Positions 27,953 through 38,157 of a DNA stretch of 64,000 nucleotides are shown piece by piece (positions within the stretch are counted from its first letter, which is position 1; the number at the start of each line of letters is the position of its first letter). The stretch lies in NCBI GenBank assembly GCA_009711615.1, contig VENI01000009.1:186001-250000 (forward strand), in the 5' to 3' direction. The stretch is from Bacillota bacterium. Lineage in GTDB: Bacteria > Bacillota > Desulfotomaculia > Desulfotomaculales > Desulfohalotomaculaceae. The position numbers were made by a program, and so were the translations under genes. The notes beneath the pieces are model-generated. The model saw only the letters and a program-made list of their open reading frames with translations, was not told where the DNA came from and searched no databases.

Positions 27953-29593
27953 TTATTTAAGGCCCAGCATTTCCAGTGCCTGTTCACGTAATTTGAACTT
28001 TTGCACTTTTCCACTGGCTGTTGTTGGATAGTTATCTACAAACAATATATACTTAGGTATTTTATGCCGGGAAATTTTATCTACACAAAACTCCTGAATT
28101 TGTTCCTTACTACAAACAGTACCCTCTCTTAGTTTAACAAAAGCCAGTACTTCTTCTCCATATTTTTCACTGGGTATACCTATTACTTGTACCTCTTTTA
28201 CTTTAGGGTGGGTATATAAAAATTCCTCTATTTCTCTTGGATAGATGTTTTCTCCCCCGCGAATAATCATTTCTTTTAATCTACCAGTAATTTTAAGATA
28301 CCCATTTTCGTCGGCTATCCCCAAATCGCCCGTGTGTAGCCATTGATCCTGGTCTATCGCTTGGGATGTGGCCACCGGATCATTGTAGTAACCTTTCATT
28401 ACGTTATATCCTCTGGCACATATTTCACCCTGCACACCAGCAGGCACTTCCTTACTGGTGGCGGGATCTATCACTTTCATTTCCACACCGGGTAGCGCCC
28501 GCCCCACAGTATTTACTCTCAGTTCAATGGGGTCATCTGTTCTGGTCATGGTTATTCCCGGCGACGCTTCTGTTTGTCCGTAAGTAATTACAATTTCATC
28601 CATGTTCATATGTTTAACTACCGCCTGCATTACCTCTATGGGACAAGGGGCACCAGCCATAATACCGGTGCGCAGACTGGAAAGATCGTAATTGCTCTTG
28701 TCCAGTTCCTCCAATTCCATTATAAACATTGTAGGTACACCGTGCACCGCTGTACATCGTTCTCTTTCTATCGTGTCTAGAACAGCCTGCGGGTTAAACC
28801 TTTCCACAGGTACCATGGTTGCACCACTTACTACACATGTTAATGTCCCCAGTACACAGCCAAAACAGTGGAAAAAGGGAACGGGTATACACAATCTATC
28901 CTGGTAGGTAAAGTCTAAACACTGGGCGATGCTTTTAGCATTACAAACTAGGTTTGTATGACTTAGCATAACCCCCTTGGGAAAACCAGTGGTACCAGAT
29001 GTGTATTGCATGTTTATTACATCATCTGGATCTAGAGACGCCATTCGGGCATCTAACTCCTCTTCGGAAACCTGTTCGGCCATGGCCAGTACATCTTCCC
29101 AGTTAAACATTCCCTGATGCTCTTCATCACCTAGATAAACTATATTCTTTAGTATTGGTAACTTCTCATTGGTTAACTGACCAGGTTCGGAGTTTCTCAA
29201 TTCCGGGCACATTTCGTAAACCATATCAACATAACTGGAACTCTTGGTTCCATCAATCATAAACAAACTGGTGCTATCGGATTGCTTAAGTAGATATTCA
29301 AGTTCAAAGGCTTTGTAGTTAGTATTTACTGTTACCAGCACCGCTCCCATTTTTCCTGTGGCAAACTGTAGAATTACCCACTGGGGTACATTGGTGGCCC
29401 ATGCAGCAATATGGTCACCCTTTTTAATACCCATGGCCATTAAACCTCTGGCCACCTGCCGACACATTTGATTAAATTCCTGGTATGAATAACGCAATTC
29501 CCGATCACTATACACCAGTGCATCATTATTCGGATATTTAATAGCCATTTCCTCTAATAAACCGCCAACCGTCATACTGTCAAATTTTTGCAT
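27953..29593 (-). CDS. fatty-acyl-CoA synthetase, AMP-forming (ANL superfamily)
   Basis: About 546 residues. The adenylate-forming core shows YTSGTTGFPKGVMLSH (P-loop), ITYGQTEASPG, HTGDLGIADENGYLKITGR and a KMIIRGGENIYP-type hinge (here KEMIIRGGENIYP), with the catalytic Lys in SGKVQKFKLRE near the C-terminus. It activates a carboxylic acid with ATP and CoA; medium- or long-chain fatty acid is likeliest, chain length not deducible. The frame extends to 29629, but ATG 29593 follows AGGGGG. It is the first gene after the Leu-type T-box and lies in front of leuS. Confidence 0.9.
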   Translation of the reverse strand: MQKFDSMTVGGLLEEMAIKYPNNDALVYSDRELRYSYQEFNQMCRQVARGLMAMGIKKGDHIAAWATNVPQWVILQFATGKMGAVLVTVNTNYKAFELEYLLKQSDSTSLFMIDGTKSSSYVDMVYEMCPELRNSEPGQLTNEKLPILKNIVYLGDEEHQGMFNWEDVLAMAEQVSEEELDARMASLDPDDVINMQYTSGTTGFPKGVMLSHTNLVCNAKSIAQCLDFTYQDRLCIPVPFFHCFGCVLGTLTCVVSGATMVPVERFNPQAVLDTIERERCTAVHGVPTMFIMELEELDKSNYDLSSLRTGIMAGAPCPIEVMQAVVKHMNMDEIVITYGQTEASPGITMTRTDDPIELRVNTVGRALPGVEMKVIDPATSKEVPAGVQGEICARGYNVMKGYYNDPVATSQAIDQDQWLHTGDLGIADENGYLKITGRLKEMIIRGGENIYPREIEEFLYTHPKVKEVQVIGIPSEKYGEEVLAFVKLREGTVCSKEQIQEFCVDKISRHKIPKYILFVDNYPTTASGKVQKFKLREQALEMLGLK

Positions 29594-29723
29594 ATATATC
29601 CCCCTAACCATATTCCGAATATTCAGCAAACTACCTTTATACCTTTTACTGAACTATCGTTTTATCCCGTTAAAAACCTAAACAAAGCCATTACTACGTC
29701 TTGATGAACTTCTAATAAAACAA

Positions 29724-30047
<324 letters not shown>

Positions 30048-30053
30048 AAATTT

Positions 30054-30082
30054 ATTATAGATTAAAGATTGTTTATTGTCAA
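30054..30082 (-). promoter_or_regulatory. consensus sigma-A promoter of the T-box/tRNA-Ala transcript
   Basis: Perfect TTGACA (30077-30082), 17-bp spacer and perfect TATAAT (30054-30059) on the minus strand. It lies just after the rsfS stop (30100). Expected start near 30047. It is the best match to consensus in the window, as expected for stable-RNA transcription. Confidence 0.92.
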
Positions 30083-30099
30083 CCTTTATTATTATTTTT

Positions 30100-30456
30100 T
30101 TAACTCCCTGCAGAAGAATGTACCACTTCAGCATCGCCCCAAAGGCGCTCTAAGTTATAGAAACTGCGTTCTTCCTCCCGGAATATGTGTACAACAATAT
30201 CTCCATAATCCAGCAGTGTCCAACCGCCTTCTTTCAAACCTTCACGCCTTTTAGGAAGAACCCCTTGCTCTTCCATTCTTTTTACAATATTTTCTGCAAT
30301 GGCTCTTACTTGTGTATTAGAACTGCCGCTGCAAATAATAAAGTAATCACATATAACTGATACATCTCCAATATCTAATACTATAATGTCCCAGGCCTTC
30401 TTCTCTTCTGCAGCATTGTAAGCTGCATCCACCATTTGCTGGATGCTTAGAACCAA
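30100..30456 (-). CDS. rsfS: ribosome silencing factor RsfS
   Basis: About 118 residues of the RsfS/Iojap fold: [35 protein letters not shown], then [34 protein letters not shown]. It binds L14 and blocks 50S-30S joining when nutrients are low. ATG at 30462 lies too close to GGGAGGA, so TTG at 30456 is the likelier start. Follows yqeK in the usual nadD-yqeK-rsfS order. Confidence 0.93.
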   Translation of the reverse strand: [118 protein letters not shown]

Positions 30457-30527
30457 AGTCATTCCTCCCTGAAAATTTAATTTATTACTTAAATTATACT
30501 CCTTTTTTACTATATTGTTCTTAAATG

Positions 30528-31106
30528 TTAATTAACTTTTAATAATAATTCATTACGTGCGTTTATTGCTGTGGGATGTAATAGATACTTGCATTTTAAC
30601 ACAGTTTGAATTTTAAATTCAAGACAGTGTAGCGTTGCCTGATTTAAGCTATCCCCACTGTCGGCTATTTGCTGACGCAAACCCTCAATTCCTTTATAAA
30701 GCCTTCCCGGTTCTATTGCATCCGCCACCATTAGTATTTTTGCAGTGTCAGTCAAATTAACGTCCCCAAATGTATGTACCGCCACCGCCTGTAAAATATC
30801 TCGCTCAGTAATACCCAGTTTCTGCCTGGCCAGTGCTGCACCCACCGGCCCATGCAGTAAGGCCGGAAATTTTTCTAATACTATGTCTGTGTCCAAGCCA
30901 TACTCATGGGCCATCTGGAGCAGTTGTTCATCTGGGTAATCCTTTGCTACATCATGCAGCAGCGCTGCTAACTGTGCCTTCTGCACATTAACATGATATT
31001 TTTTTGCTAATAAAACAGCAGTTTCCATCACTCCAACAGTATGCCGAAACCTTATTGGTGATAGTATATCCTGTATCTGTGTCTTTAACTGTGTTATATC
31101 CTGCAT
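30528..31106 (-). CDS. yqeK: YqeK, HD-domain symmetrical Ap4A hydrolase
   Basis: 192 residues. HD metal site: RFRHTVGV (His), LAALLHDVAKD (HD pair), ALLHGPVGA, AVAVHTFG, and MVADAIEPGR. The family splits Ap4A into two ADP and influences biofilm and sporulation in Bacillus. It normally sits right after nadD; here an RRM gene intervenes. Confidence 0.9.
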   Translation of the reverse strand: MQDITQLKTQIQDILSPIRFRHTVGVMETAVLLAKKYHVNVQKAQLAALLHDVAKDYPDEQLLQMAHEYGLDTDIVLEKFPALLHGPVGAALARQKLGITERDILQAVAVHTFGDVNLTDTAKILMVADAIEPGRLYKGIEGLRQQIADSGDSLNQATLHCLEFKIQTVLKCKYLLHPTAINARNELLLKVN

Positions 31107-31137
31107 TTTTCACTTCTCTCCCCTGTAAAAAATAAAA

Positions 31138-31178
31138 ATGCAGAATGTAAAATTTAGATATCATTTTACATTCCGCAT
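31138..31178. repeat. AT-rich inverted repeat between the RRM gene and yqeK
   Basis: Sixteen-base arms at 31138-31153 (ATGCAGAATGTAAAAT) and 31163-31178, with one mismatch. Sequence style matches the AT-rich arms near 3.02, 15.53 and 62.52 kb. It may act as a weak terminator. Confidence 0.6.
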
Positions 31179-31218
31179 CCTATATTTTACACTATTTTCG
31201 CATTACATCAAATATGTT

Positions 31219-31467
31219 TTATTCCCTTTGTTTGGCTTCATTAACGGTAATAACCCTGCCATCAAGTTCTGTGCCGTTTAGGGCTGCAATCATGTTTTCG
31301 GCGTCACCATCTCCTACTTCCACAAACCCAAATCCGCGAGATCTGCCGGTTTCACGATCGGTAATTACCCTGCTGGAAATAACTTCTCCATGGGCTGAAA
31401 AGGCTTCTGATAGATCTTCTGCTTTAGTTCCCCACGGTATATTGCCCACATACAAGGTACGTCCCAT
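31219..31467 (-). CDS. small RRM-type RNA-binding protein
   Basis: 82 residues, a single RNA-recognition motif. RNP2 is LYVGNI (residues 5-10) and RNP1 is RGFGFVEV (about 44-51). Strand-helix spacing is canonical and there is no Gly-rich tail. Such stand-alone RRM proteins occur in cyanobacteria and scattered bacteria, where some are cold-induced; the target RNAs are unknown. ATG at 31467 with GAGGTG upstream. It is inserted between nadD and yqeK, suggesting possible co-expression. Confidence 0.92.
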   Translation of the reverse strand: MGRTLYVGNIPWGTKAEDLSEAFSAHGEVISSRVITDRETGRSRGFGFVEVGDGDAENMIAALNGTELDGRVITVNEAKQRE

Positions 31468-31578
31468 GCTGATTCACCTCTTTCCTGGATTCTAATAAAG
31501 CTCAGCGTTATTATTTACAAATAAAAAAGAGGTGATGCGGGGAACATTTTCCAAGTATTAAAAGTCTTTATATAACTG

Positions 31579-32187
31579 TTAAACCTCTTTATACAGGTTA
31601 TTCTTTTTAATATAATGCTCCACTGGTTCGGGTAACAAATATTTTATTGGCTCCCCTTTATGCACCCGGCGACGGATGTCGGTGCTCGAAATTGCCAGTG
31701 CCGGTATGTAAATAGATATTATCTTCCTTAGATGTTCACCAGGCAGCCCATCCAACTTGTGTTGCAAGTTACTGATGTCATACCCTGGTCTGGTGGCAGC
31801 TACAAAATTACAAGCGGAAAGTAGTTGCTCAACATTCTTCCAACTAATTATTTCTAACACGGCATCTGCACCGGTAATAAAATATAAGTTATCCGGATTA
31901 TATTTTTCTTTTACCGCCTTTACAGTGTCAATGGTGTAAGATGGGCCGCTTCGGTCTATTTCCAAGGTGGATACGGTAAAATAGTCGTTAGTAACCACCG
32001 CCATTTGTGTCATGGCCAGGCGGTGTACCACTGGGGAGATAAGCCGTTTATCCTTGTGTGGCGGAATACTGGCCGGGATAAACAACACCTGCTCGCATTG
32101 AAATTCATGGCGAACCTGTTCGGCCGCCACTAAATGGCCGTAATGAATGGGGTCAAAGGTTCCACCCATAATTGCTATTGAACTCAT
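31579..32187 (-). CDS. nadD: nicotinate-nucleotide adenylyltransferase
   Basis: 202 residues. The nucleotidyltransferase motif GGTFDPIHYGHL near the N-terminus and ISSTDIRRRV near the C-terminus define NadD. It makes deamido-NAD from nicotinate mononucleotide and ATP. ATG at 32187 behind AGGTGAG. Part of the obg-proBA-nadD-yqeK-rsfS neighbourhood, here separated from proA by sfsA and an orphan plus-strand gene. Confidence 0.95.
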   Translation of the reverse strand: MSSIAIMGGTFDPIHYGHLVAAEQVRHEFQCEQVLFIPASIPPHKDKRLISPVVHRLAMTQMAVVTNDYFTVSTLEIDRSGPSYTIDTVKAVKEKYNPDNLYFITGADAVLEIISWKNVEQLLSACNFVAATRPGYDISNLQHKLDGLPGEHLRKIISIYIPALAISSTDIRRRVHKGEPIKYLLPEPVEHYIKKNNLYKEV

Positions 32188-32290
32188 TAGTTTCTCACCT
32201 GCTGTTTTATTTTATCGCACACACTTAGTTCGACATAATAGCCCATTTTCCTTTTTAAAAAGTATCCGTTACTATCCAAACATTCAGATT

Positions 32291-32308
32291 CTTTATTCTG
32301 ACTCCTCA
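32291..32308. repeat. short CTGACTCCT repeat at the sfsA stop
   Basis: A degenerate copy of the CTCCTGA heptamer family. It supplies the GAGTCAGAA codons and TAA stop of sfsA. Confidence 0.5.
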
Positions 32309-33003
32309 ATAACTACAGGCAGGTTTACGCCAAGGATAACGCCAGCAGGGGAAACTGTGCATTGCCTGGCATAAACCTCAACACCTTTGTTTACTGCCCT
32401 GCCCAGTGCCTTAGTAAATTTTTCATCCTGCCTTTCGTGAGGAGAAAATATAACTGCATCACTGCGCTGTACTATAAACATAACTACCCCGCGAAATCCC
32501 TCTGCCACCGCATCAACAAGTTCATTTAGATGCTTGCTACCCCTCTCCGAAGGAGCATCGGGAAATCTGGCAACTCCACTTTCCACCAATGTTACCGATT
32601 TAACCTCTAGGTAACAGTCAGCCTTGTTATCCGACTGTAGCAAAAAATCAAATCGACTGTTACCATATTTTTGTTCAGAAAAAACCCTTTTATAACCATT
32701 TAGTTCTGGAATACTGTTGTTCTGCAATGCCTTTTTAACAAGCCTGTTTGGCAGTAGTGAATCTATGGAAATCCAGGCACTGTGGTGTTTAACCATAAGC
32801 AATTTGAAATCAGTGCGCCCACCGGGCGGTGACGGTGCAATTAGCACTTGGGCACCGGGCAGCAGCAGTTCCTTCATACGTCCAGAACTGGGAACATGAG
32901 CCCGAAACACCTGGTCATTTATATTAATAGTAGCCACAAAACGATTAATTCTTTTTATGAAGCTGGCAGTTGTTGTATTTTTAGGTAATAATATCTTATC
33001 CAT
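32293..33003 (-). CDS. sfsA: SfsA family DNA/RNA-binding nuclease
   Basis: 236 residues. N-terminal OB-like DNA-binding part (FIKRINRFVATININDQVFRAHVPSSGRM), then a PD-(D/E)XK-type nuclease region (RFDFLLQSDNKADCYLEVKSVTLVESGVARFPDAPSERGSKHL). First described as a sugar-fermentation stimulator; a nuclease role is inferred from the fold. The last residues IEESE and the stop are encoded by a repeat fragment. Confidence 0.92.
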   Translation of the reverse strand: MDKILLPKNTTTASFIKRINRFVATININDQVFRAHVPSSGRMKELLLPGAQVLIAPSPPGGRTDFKLLMVKHHSAWISIDSLLPNRLVKKALQNNSIPELNGYKRVFSEQKYGNSRFDFLLQSDNKADCYLEVKSVTLVESGVARFPDAPSERGSKHLNELVDAVAEGFRGVVMFIVQRSDAVIFSPHERQDEKFTKALGRAVNKGVEVYARQCTVSPAGVILGVNLPVVIEESE

Positions 33004-33035
33004 AACAGTTCCTGTTTAATTTATTTAATTCAAAC

Positions 33036-33062
33036 GGATCGACGAGGGCGTCGATCCCTACA
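33036..33062. repeat. CCCTACA-type palindromic element, copy 4
   Basis: Perfect nine-base arms GGATCGACG (33036-33044) and CGTCGATCC (33049-33057) around AGGG, then CTACA. Followed by AT-rich ATTTTTCATTATTC, CACATGCA and TTCTTAA modules to about 33178. Confidence 0.75.
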
Positions 33063-33089
33063 TACCAGACATACATATTCACAAGCACC

Positions 33090-33178
33090 ATTTTTCATTA
33101 TTCATTTTTAATTATTCATTAACCATGCATCATTCACATGCATCAATTCTTCATTCCAAATTCTTAATTAATACATAC
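33090..33178. repeat. AT-rich repeat block upstream of the orphan plus-strand gene
   Basis: Contains ATTTTTCATTATTCATTTTT, CATGCATCATTCACATGCAT and AAATTCTTAATTAAT modules, like those around 3.1 and 15.8 kb. No gene is visible in the 270-bp gap (33004-33273). Confidence 0.6.
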
Positions 33179-33273
33179 ATGTTCTCCTTCTATTGCCAGC
33201 AATTGCTTGAAGGGCACTTAACTATAGTGTTGAATTAGTAGGAGAAACATAACAATGAAAGGAGTTATTTTTT

Positions 33274-33555
33274 GTGCTTAATTACTTGTACCCAACATTT
33301 GCATTGGACCATGAAAACTTCGAAAGGGCCCTGCCGGTAGCCATGGACTTATCTCAACAATTAAATCTTCCTTGCCGTTACTGGAAAATTGGTGATTGGT
33401 ATGTTATCTCTTTTCAAGACCAAGCTGTTAACAAAGGTTTCTATTACACTCACCAAAATGAAAATGAACTGGTAGACGGCTTTGAAAAGCATGTTGACTT
33501 CCAACTGGTGTACACAAAAGAAAATAAGTTTGAAAAAGGTAAAGAATTAGCGTAA
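33274..33555 (+). CDS. 93-residue protein of unknown function (orphan on plus strand)
   Basis: Starts at GTG 33274, nine bases after AAAGGAG. The sequence is hydrophilic, aromatic-rich and acidic (CRYWKIGDWYVISFQDQAVNKGFYYTHQNENEL), with no signal peptide, membrane segment or motif that I recognise. Base composition and the good ribosome binding site support a real gene. It lies between convergent proA and divergent sfsA, has its own terminator-like hairpin, and breaks the proA-nadD neighbourhood. No function can be assigned. Confidence 0.7.
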   Translation: MLNYLYPTFALDHENFERALPVAMDLSQQLNLPCRYWKIGDWYVISFQDQAVNKGFYYTHQNENELVDGFEKHVDFQLVYTKENKFEKGKELA

Positions 33556-33605
33556 TTAAAAACTAAAAGAAAATATGAACACAAAAGTCCTATAATACTT
33601 AACAA

Positions 33606-33636
33606 ACATACCCCGGTAACATTTACCAGGGTATGT
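33606..33636. terminator. hairpin between the orphan gene and proA
   Basis: ACATACCC(C)GGTAA and TTACC(A)GGGTATGT arms between two convergent stops (33555 and 33656). The T run is weak on both sides. Probable bidirectional terminator. Confidence 0.65.
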
Positions 33637-33655
33637 TGTCCCTACCATTTTTACT

Positions 33656-34906
33656 CTAATCCCTTATTTGCCCTTCCCCATACACAACATATTTGATTGT
33701 CGTCAACTCTTTTAAGCCCATTGGCCCCCGGGCATGCAACTTTTGTGTGGAAATGCCTATTTCCGCACCAAAGCCAAACTGCTGCCCATCTGTAAAACGG
33801 GTTGACGCATTCACATATACCGCTGCCGCATCCACCCGCTGTAAGAAACGGCGGGCAGTACTATAGTTCTCAGTAATGATACTTTCTGAGTGTTTGGTGC
33901 CGTAGCGGTATATATGTTCCTCCGCTTCCTTGGCATTATCAACCACTTTTACCGCTATAATCAAATCCAGAAACTCATTGGCATAATCTTCTTCAGTGGC
34001 TTCTTTAACCCACTCCACTATCCTTTTTGTTTCGCTGCATCCACGCACCTCCACTCCGCTGGCACGCAGTTTATCCAGTGCATCGGGCAAAAACTCTTCT
34101 GCAACTTTTCTATGCACCAGCAAAGTTTCTGCAGCATTGCAGACCCCCGGACGATGGCATTTGGAGTTTACCACCACTGCCTTTGCCTGTTCCAGGTTGG
34201 CATCTTCATCCACATATACATGACAGTTTCCTACCCCTGTTTCTATAGCTGGAACTGTAGCATTTTCAACAACTGCTTTAATTAGCCCCGCACCACCCCG
34301 GGGAATTAGCACATCTATGTATTCATTTAACTTTAACATTTCATTTACGGCTTCTCTGCTGGTATCTTCCAAGATACAAATTGCCCCTACAGGAAGGCCG
34401 CTTTTCTCCGCTGCCTTGGCAATAATATTGGCAATGGCTATGTTTGAATTTACCGCTTCCGAGCCTCCCCGCAACAGTACCGCGTTGCCTGCTTTTAAGC
34501 ATAGGGCTGCGGCATCCACTGTAACATTAGGGCGGGCCTCATAAATTATTCCCACCACACCCAGCGGCACTCTAATCTGTCCAATTTCCAAGCCATTGGG
34601 ACGACGCCATGCCGTTAGTACTTCTCCCACTGGGTCAGGAAGTTGAGCCAATTCCCTAGCACCGTCAGCCATGGCACTAATTCTACTCTCAGTCAATCGC
34701 AATCTGTCTAAGAGCGCCCCAGTGATACCTTTTTGCTGAGCCGCTTCCATATCTTTAGCATTGGCCTTCAGAATTTCTGAACTGTTTTCTTCCAATGCTC
34801 TGGCCATGGCTAAAAGTGCATTATCTTTTTCATTTGTTGAGATGTAAGCCAGTCCACGACTAGCCTCCTTAGCCATTTTCGCCTTATTCTGCAATTCTTC
34901 GTGCAT
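33656..34906 (-). CDS. proA: gamma-glutamyl phosphate reductase
   Basis: 416-residue aldehyde-dehydrogenase-fold enzyme, second step of proline synthesis: gamma-glutamyl phosphate plus NADPH to glutamate semialdehyde. Seen: VPLGVVGIIYEARPNVTVDAAALCLKAGNAVLLRGG, the catalytic Cys in NSKCHRPGVCNAAETLLVH, and FTDGQQFGFGAEIGISTQKLHARGPMGL. ATG at 34906 behind AAGGTGG. Downstream of proB in an obg-proB-proA operon; a 52-bp gap to proB holds a heptamer repeat. Confidence 0.97.
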   Translation of the reverse strand: MHEELQNKAKMAKEASRGLAYISTNEKDNALLAMARALEENSSEILKANAKDMEAAQQKGITGALLDRLRLTESRISAMADGARELAQLPDPVGEVLTAWRRPNGLEIGQIRVPLGVVGIIYEARPNVTVDAAALCLKAGNAVLLRGGSEAVNSNIAIANIIAKAAEKSGLPVGAICILEDTSREAVNEMLKLNEYIDVLIPRGGAGLIKAVVENATVPAIETGVGNCHVYVDEDANLEQAKAVVVNSKCHRPGVCNAAETLLVHRKVAEEFLPDALDKLRASGVEVRGCSETKRIVEWVKEATEEDYANEFLDLIIAVKVVDNAKEAEEHIYRYGTKHSESIITENYSTARRFLQRVDAAAVYVNASTRFTDGQQFGFGAEIGISTQKLHARGPMGLKELTTIKYVVYGEGQIRD

Positions 34907-34943
34907 AAAAACACCACCTTGCTATATTCTTTGGTTATCTTAT

Positions 34944-34985
34944 TACGACTCCTAACTCCTAACTTCTAACTCCTGACTCCTGATT
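34944..34985. repeat. heptamer tandem repeat (CTCCTAA/CTTCTAA/CTCCTGA) overlapping the proB stop
   Basis: About six seven-base units. They encode the ESGVRS end and TAG stop of proB and fill the gap to proA. Confidence 0.75.
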
Positions 34986-36098
34986 AAGCAATACCATGTT
35001 ATTGCGATGTATCACTTCATCATAGTCTTTATGCCCCACAATGTTTTCAATGTCTGATGTACGCTTCCCTTTTAGTTTTTCAATTTCCCGAGAATTATAA
35101 TTCACTAACCCCCGGGCCATTTCCACCCCTGCAGAATCTACTATGCTTACCGTATTGCCAACATCAAAAGGCCCATTCACTTCTGTTATACCGCTGGGTA
35201 AAAGCGACCTACCGTGGTTAACTAACGCATTCTTTGCCCCATCATCAACATAAATTTTCCCTGCCACCGTGCTGGCAAAGGCTATCCAGCGTTTTTTATA
35301 TTCCAACCTACAGCCTCGGGGCCAAAAAACCGTACCAAGGTCTTCCCCCTGTACCACCCGGGGTATCACATCCTTGACAGATGATTTGGCTATCACCATG
35401 GGCACTCCGGTTTCACCAGCTATTTTGGCAGCCTGAAGCTTAGTCGCCATTCCACCTGTTCCCACGTTACTGCCAGCTCCGCCAGCCTTCTCTTCCAAGT
35501 CGGCATTAATGCCATGCACCTCTGGTATAAGCTTAGCCATTGGATTGCTGACTGGGTTGTCATCATAAAGGCCTTCAATGTCTGAAAGCACCACCAACAG
35601 CTGGACATCCACCAGTGATGATACCAGGGCAGAAAGGGAATCATTGTCACCAACTTTAAGTTCATCCACCGATACAGTATCATTCTCGTTTATTACTGGT
35701 ATCACTTCCATATGCAGCAATTTTTCCAGCGCATTATGAGCATTTAAAAACCGTCTCCGATCTGCAAAATCACCTTTTGTAAGCAATACCTGGGCCACGG
35801 TAACTCCATATTCCAAGAAAAATTTCTCGTACATATGTAAAAGCACACCTTGCCCTACAGCGGCTACAGCTTGCTTTTCTGGCATAGTCCGAGGACGTTT
35901 AGCAAGCCCCAACTTTCCCATCCCCGCACCTACCGCACCAGAACTAACCAGTATCACTTCTTTTCCCTGATTATGCAGGTCGGACATTTGACGTACCAGC
36001 AATTCCATCTGGGACAAGTTTAGCTTACCAGTAGGATGGGTCAGTGAACTGGAGCCCACTTTTATTACCACACGCTTTATATCACCAAAGTTTCTCAC
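34959..36098 (-). CDS. proB: glutamate 5-kinase
   Basis: 379 residues. An amino-acid kinase domain (VVIKVGSSSLTHPTGKL at the N-terminus, VSSGAVGAGMGKLG, INENDTVSVDELKVGDNDSLSALVSSLV) is followed by a C-terminal PUA domain (about residues 280-365). First, proline-inhibited step of proline synthesis. The last six residues derive from a heptamer repeat, beyond the PUA core. Directly follows obgE by 15 bp. Confidence 0.96.
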   Translation of the reverse strand: MRNFGDIKRVVIKVGSSSLTHPTGKLNLSQMELLVRQMSDLHNQGKEVILVSSGAVGAGMGKLGLAKRPRTMPEKQAVAAVGQGVLLHMYEKFFLEYGVTVAQVLLTKGDFADRRRFLNAHNALEKLLHMEVIPVINENDTVSVDELKVGDNDSLSALVSSLVDVQLLVVLSDIEGLYDDNPVSNPMAKLIPEVHGINADLEEKAGGAGSNVGTGGMATKLQAAKIAGETGVPMVIAKSSVKDVIPRVVQGEDLGTVFWPRGCRLEYKKRWIAFASTVAGKIYVDDGAKNALVNHGRSLLPSGITEVNGPFDVGNTVSIVDSAGVEMARGLVNYNSREIEKLKGKRTSDIENIVGHKDYDEVIHRNNMVLLNQESGVRS

Positions 36099-36113
36099 CT
36101 TAAATCACCAATC

Positions 36114-37400
<1,287 letters not shown>

Positions 37401-37432
37401 TTATATTATTTACCAGATCATGAAATCTAGAC

Positions 37433-37954
37433 TTATCTAGATACAATAAAGTATAATTCCGATCGTTCCGGTACTACTTCAATATCCTGCTCAGGTAGTT
37501 TATTTTTTATTTCTTTCATAACATCCAACGATAGCCCTGGTAAACCAATTCTAAAAATTATACCATCTTCTTCTGTTATGGATAAATACAATTGTCTATT
37601 TTCCAATTCCCGATGTGACAAATAATCCATCGCTAATTTGATGCATTTTCCCACCGGTTCAGCCAATGACTCCCCCGGCACAGAACAGTTTTCTAGTCTT
37701 GTGTTTATATCATAGGTAAATTCCACTTGGTACTTGGTAGCATCATTTACTGCCACCATTAAAACAGCTTTTAACTCAGGCACTTCTAGCCTGGCAATAA
37801 CACTTTGTGCTCTAATATCGGAACTTATTTGGTCAATATATTCCTTAGCCCGGTCACTTTTATTCAACTGCAGAAAACCAGAGATCACCTGCAAATGGTT
37901 CAAGAAATCATGCCGCTGTACCCTCATAACATCCAGCAGTTCTTGTGTTTTCAA
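37433..37954 (-). CDS. Spo0B-like sporulation phosphotransferase
   Basis: About 173 residues. The Spo0B/SPOB_a helical-hairpin signature RHDFLNHLQVISGFLQLNK has the likely phospho-accepting His near residue 15, followed by a degenerate GHKL-like C-terminal domain lacking clear ATP-binding boxes. In Bacillus, Spo0B sits beside obg and passes phosphate from Spo0F to Spo0A; the same adjacency here supports the call. Many Clostridia lack a full phosphorelay, so it may act with other partners. TTG 37954 follows AAGGGGTG; GTG 37963 overlaps that site. Confidence 0.8.
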   Translation of the reverse strand: MKTQELLDVMRVQRHDFLNHLQVISGFLQLNKSDRAKEYIDQISSDIRAQSVIARLEVPELKAVLMVAVNDATKYQVEFTYDINTRLENCSVPGESLAEPVGKCIKLAMDYLSHRELENRQLYLSITEEDGIIFRIGLPGLSLDVMKEIKNKLPEQDIEVVPERSELYFIVSR

Positions 37955-38062
37955 CAGAAACACCCCTTCATGTAAATAATTCCAGATGGATGCTTTATCT
38001 TCTATTTAGTAGTTATAATTTCCTTTATTTATAACAAAATTGTTATTCCTACAAAATCATTA

Positions 38063-38089
38063 GGAACGACGAGGGCTTCGTTCCCTACA
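38063..38089. repeat. CCCTACA-type palindromic element, copy 5
   Basis: Arms GGAACGA (38063-38069) and TCGTTCC (38078-38084) around CGAGGGCT, then CTACA, followed by CCCCATTCTTAATTCTTCAT (heptamer module). Confidence 0.75.
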
Positions 38090-38113
38090 TCCCCATTCTT
38101 AATTCTTCATTAA

Positions 38114-38150
38114 CCTAAAAAACCGACCTACTGAGCAGGTCGGTTTTTAC
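38114..38150. terminator. terminator after rpmA
   Basis: Arms ACCGACCT and AGGTCGGT (about 38122-38143) with A/T runs on both sides, giving TTTTTT on the minus strand. It ends the rplU-rpmA transcript ahead of the Spo0B-like gene. Confidence 0.9.
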
Positions 38151-38157
38151 TTATATA

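Noticed and set aside
30069-30254. Plus-strand frame over the T-box promoter and rsfS end
   Set aside because: Overlaps a consensus promoter and the rsfS coding frame; no initiation signal.
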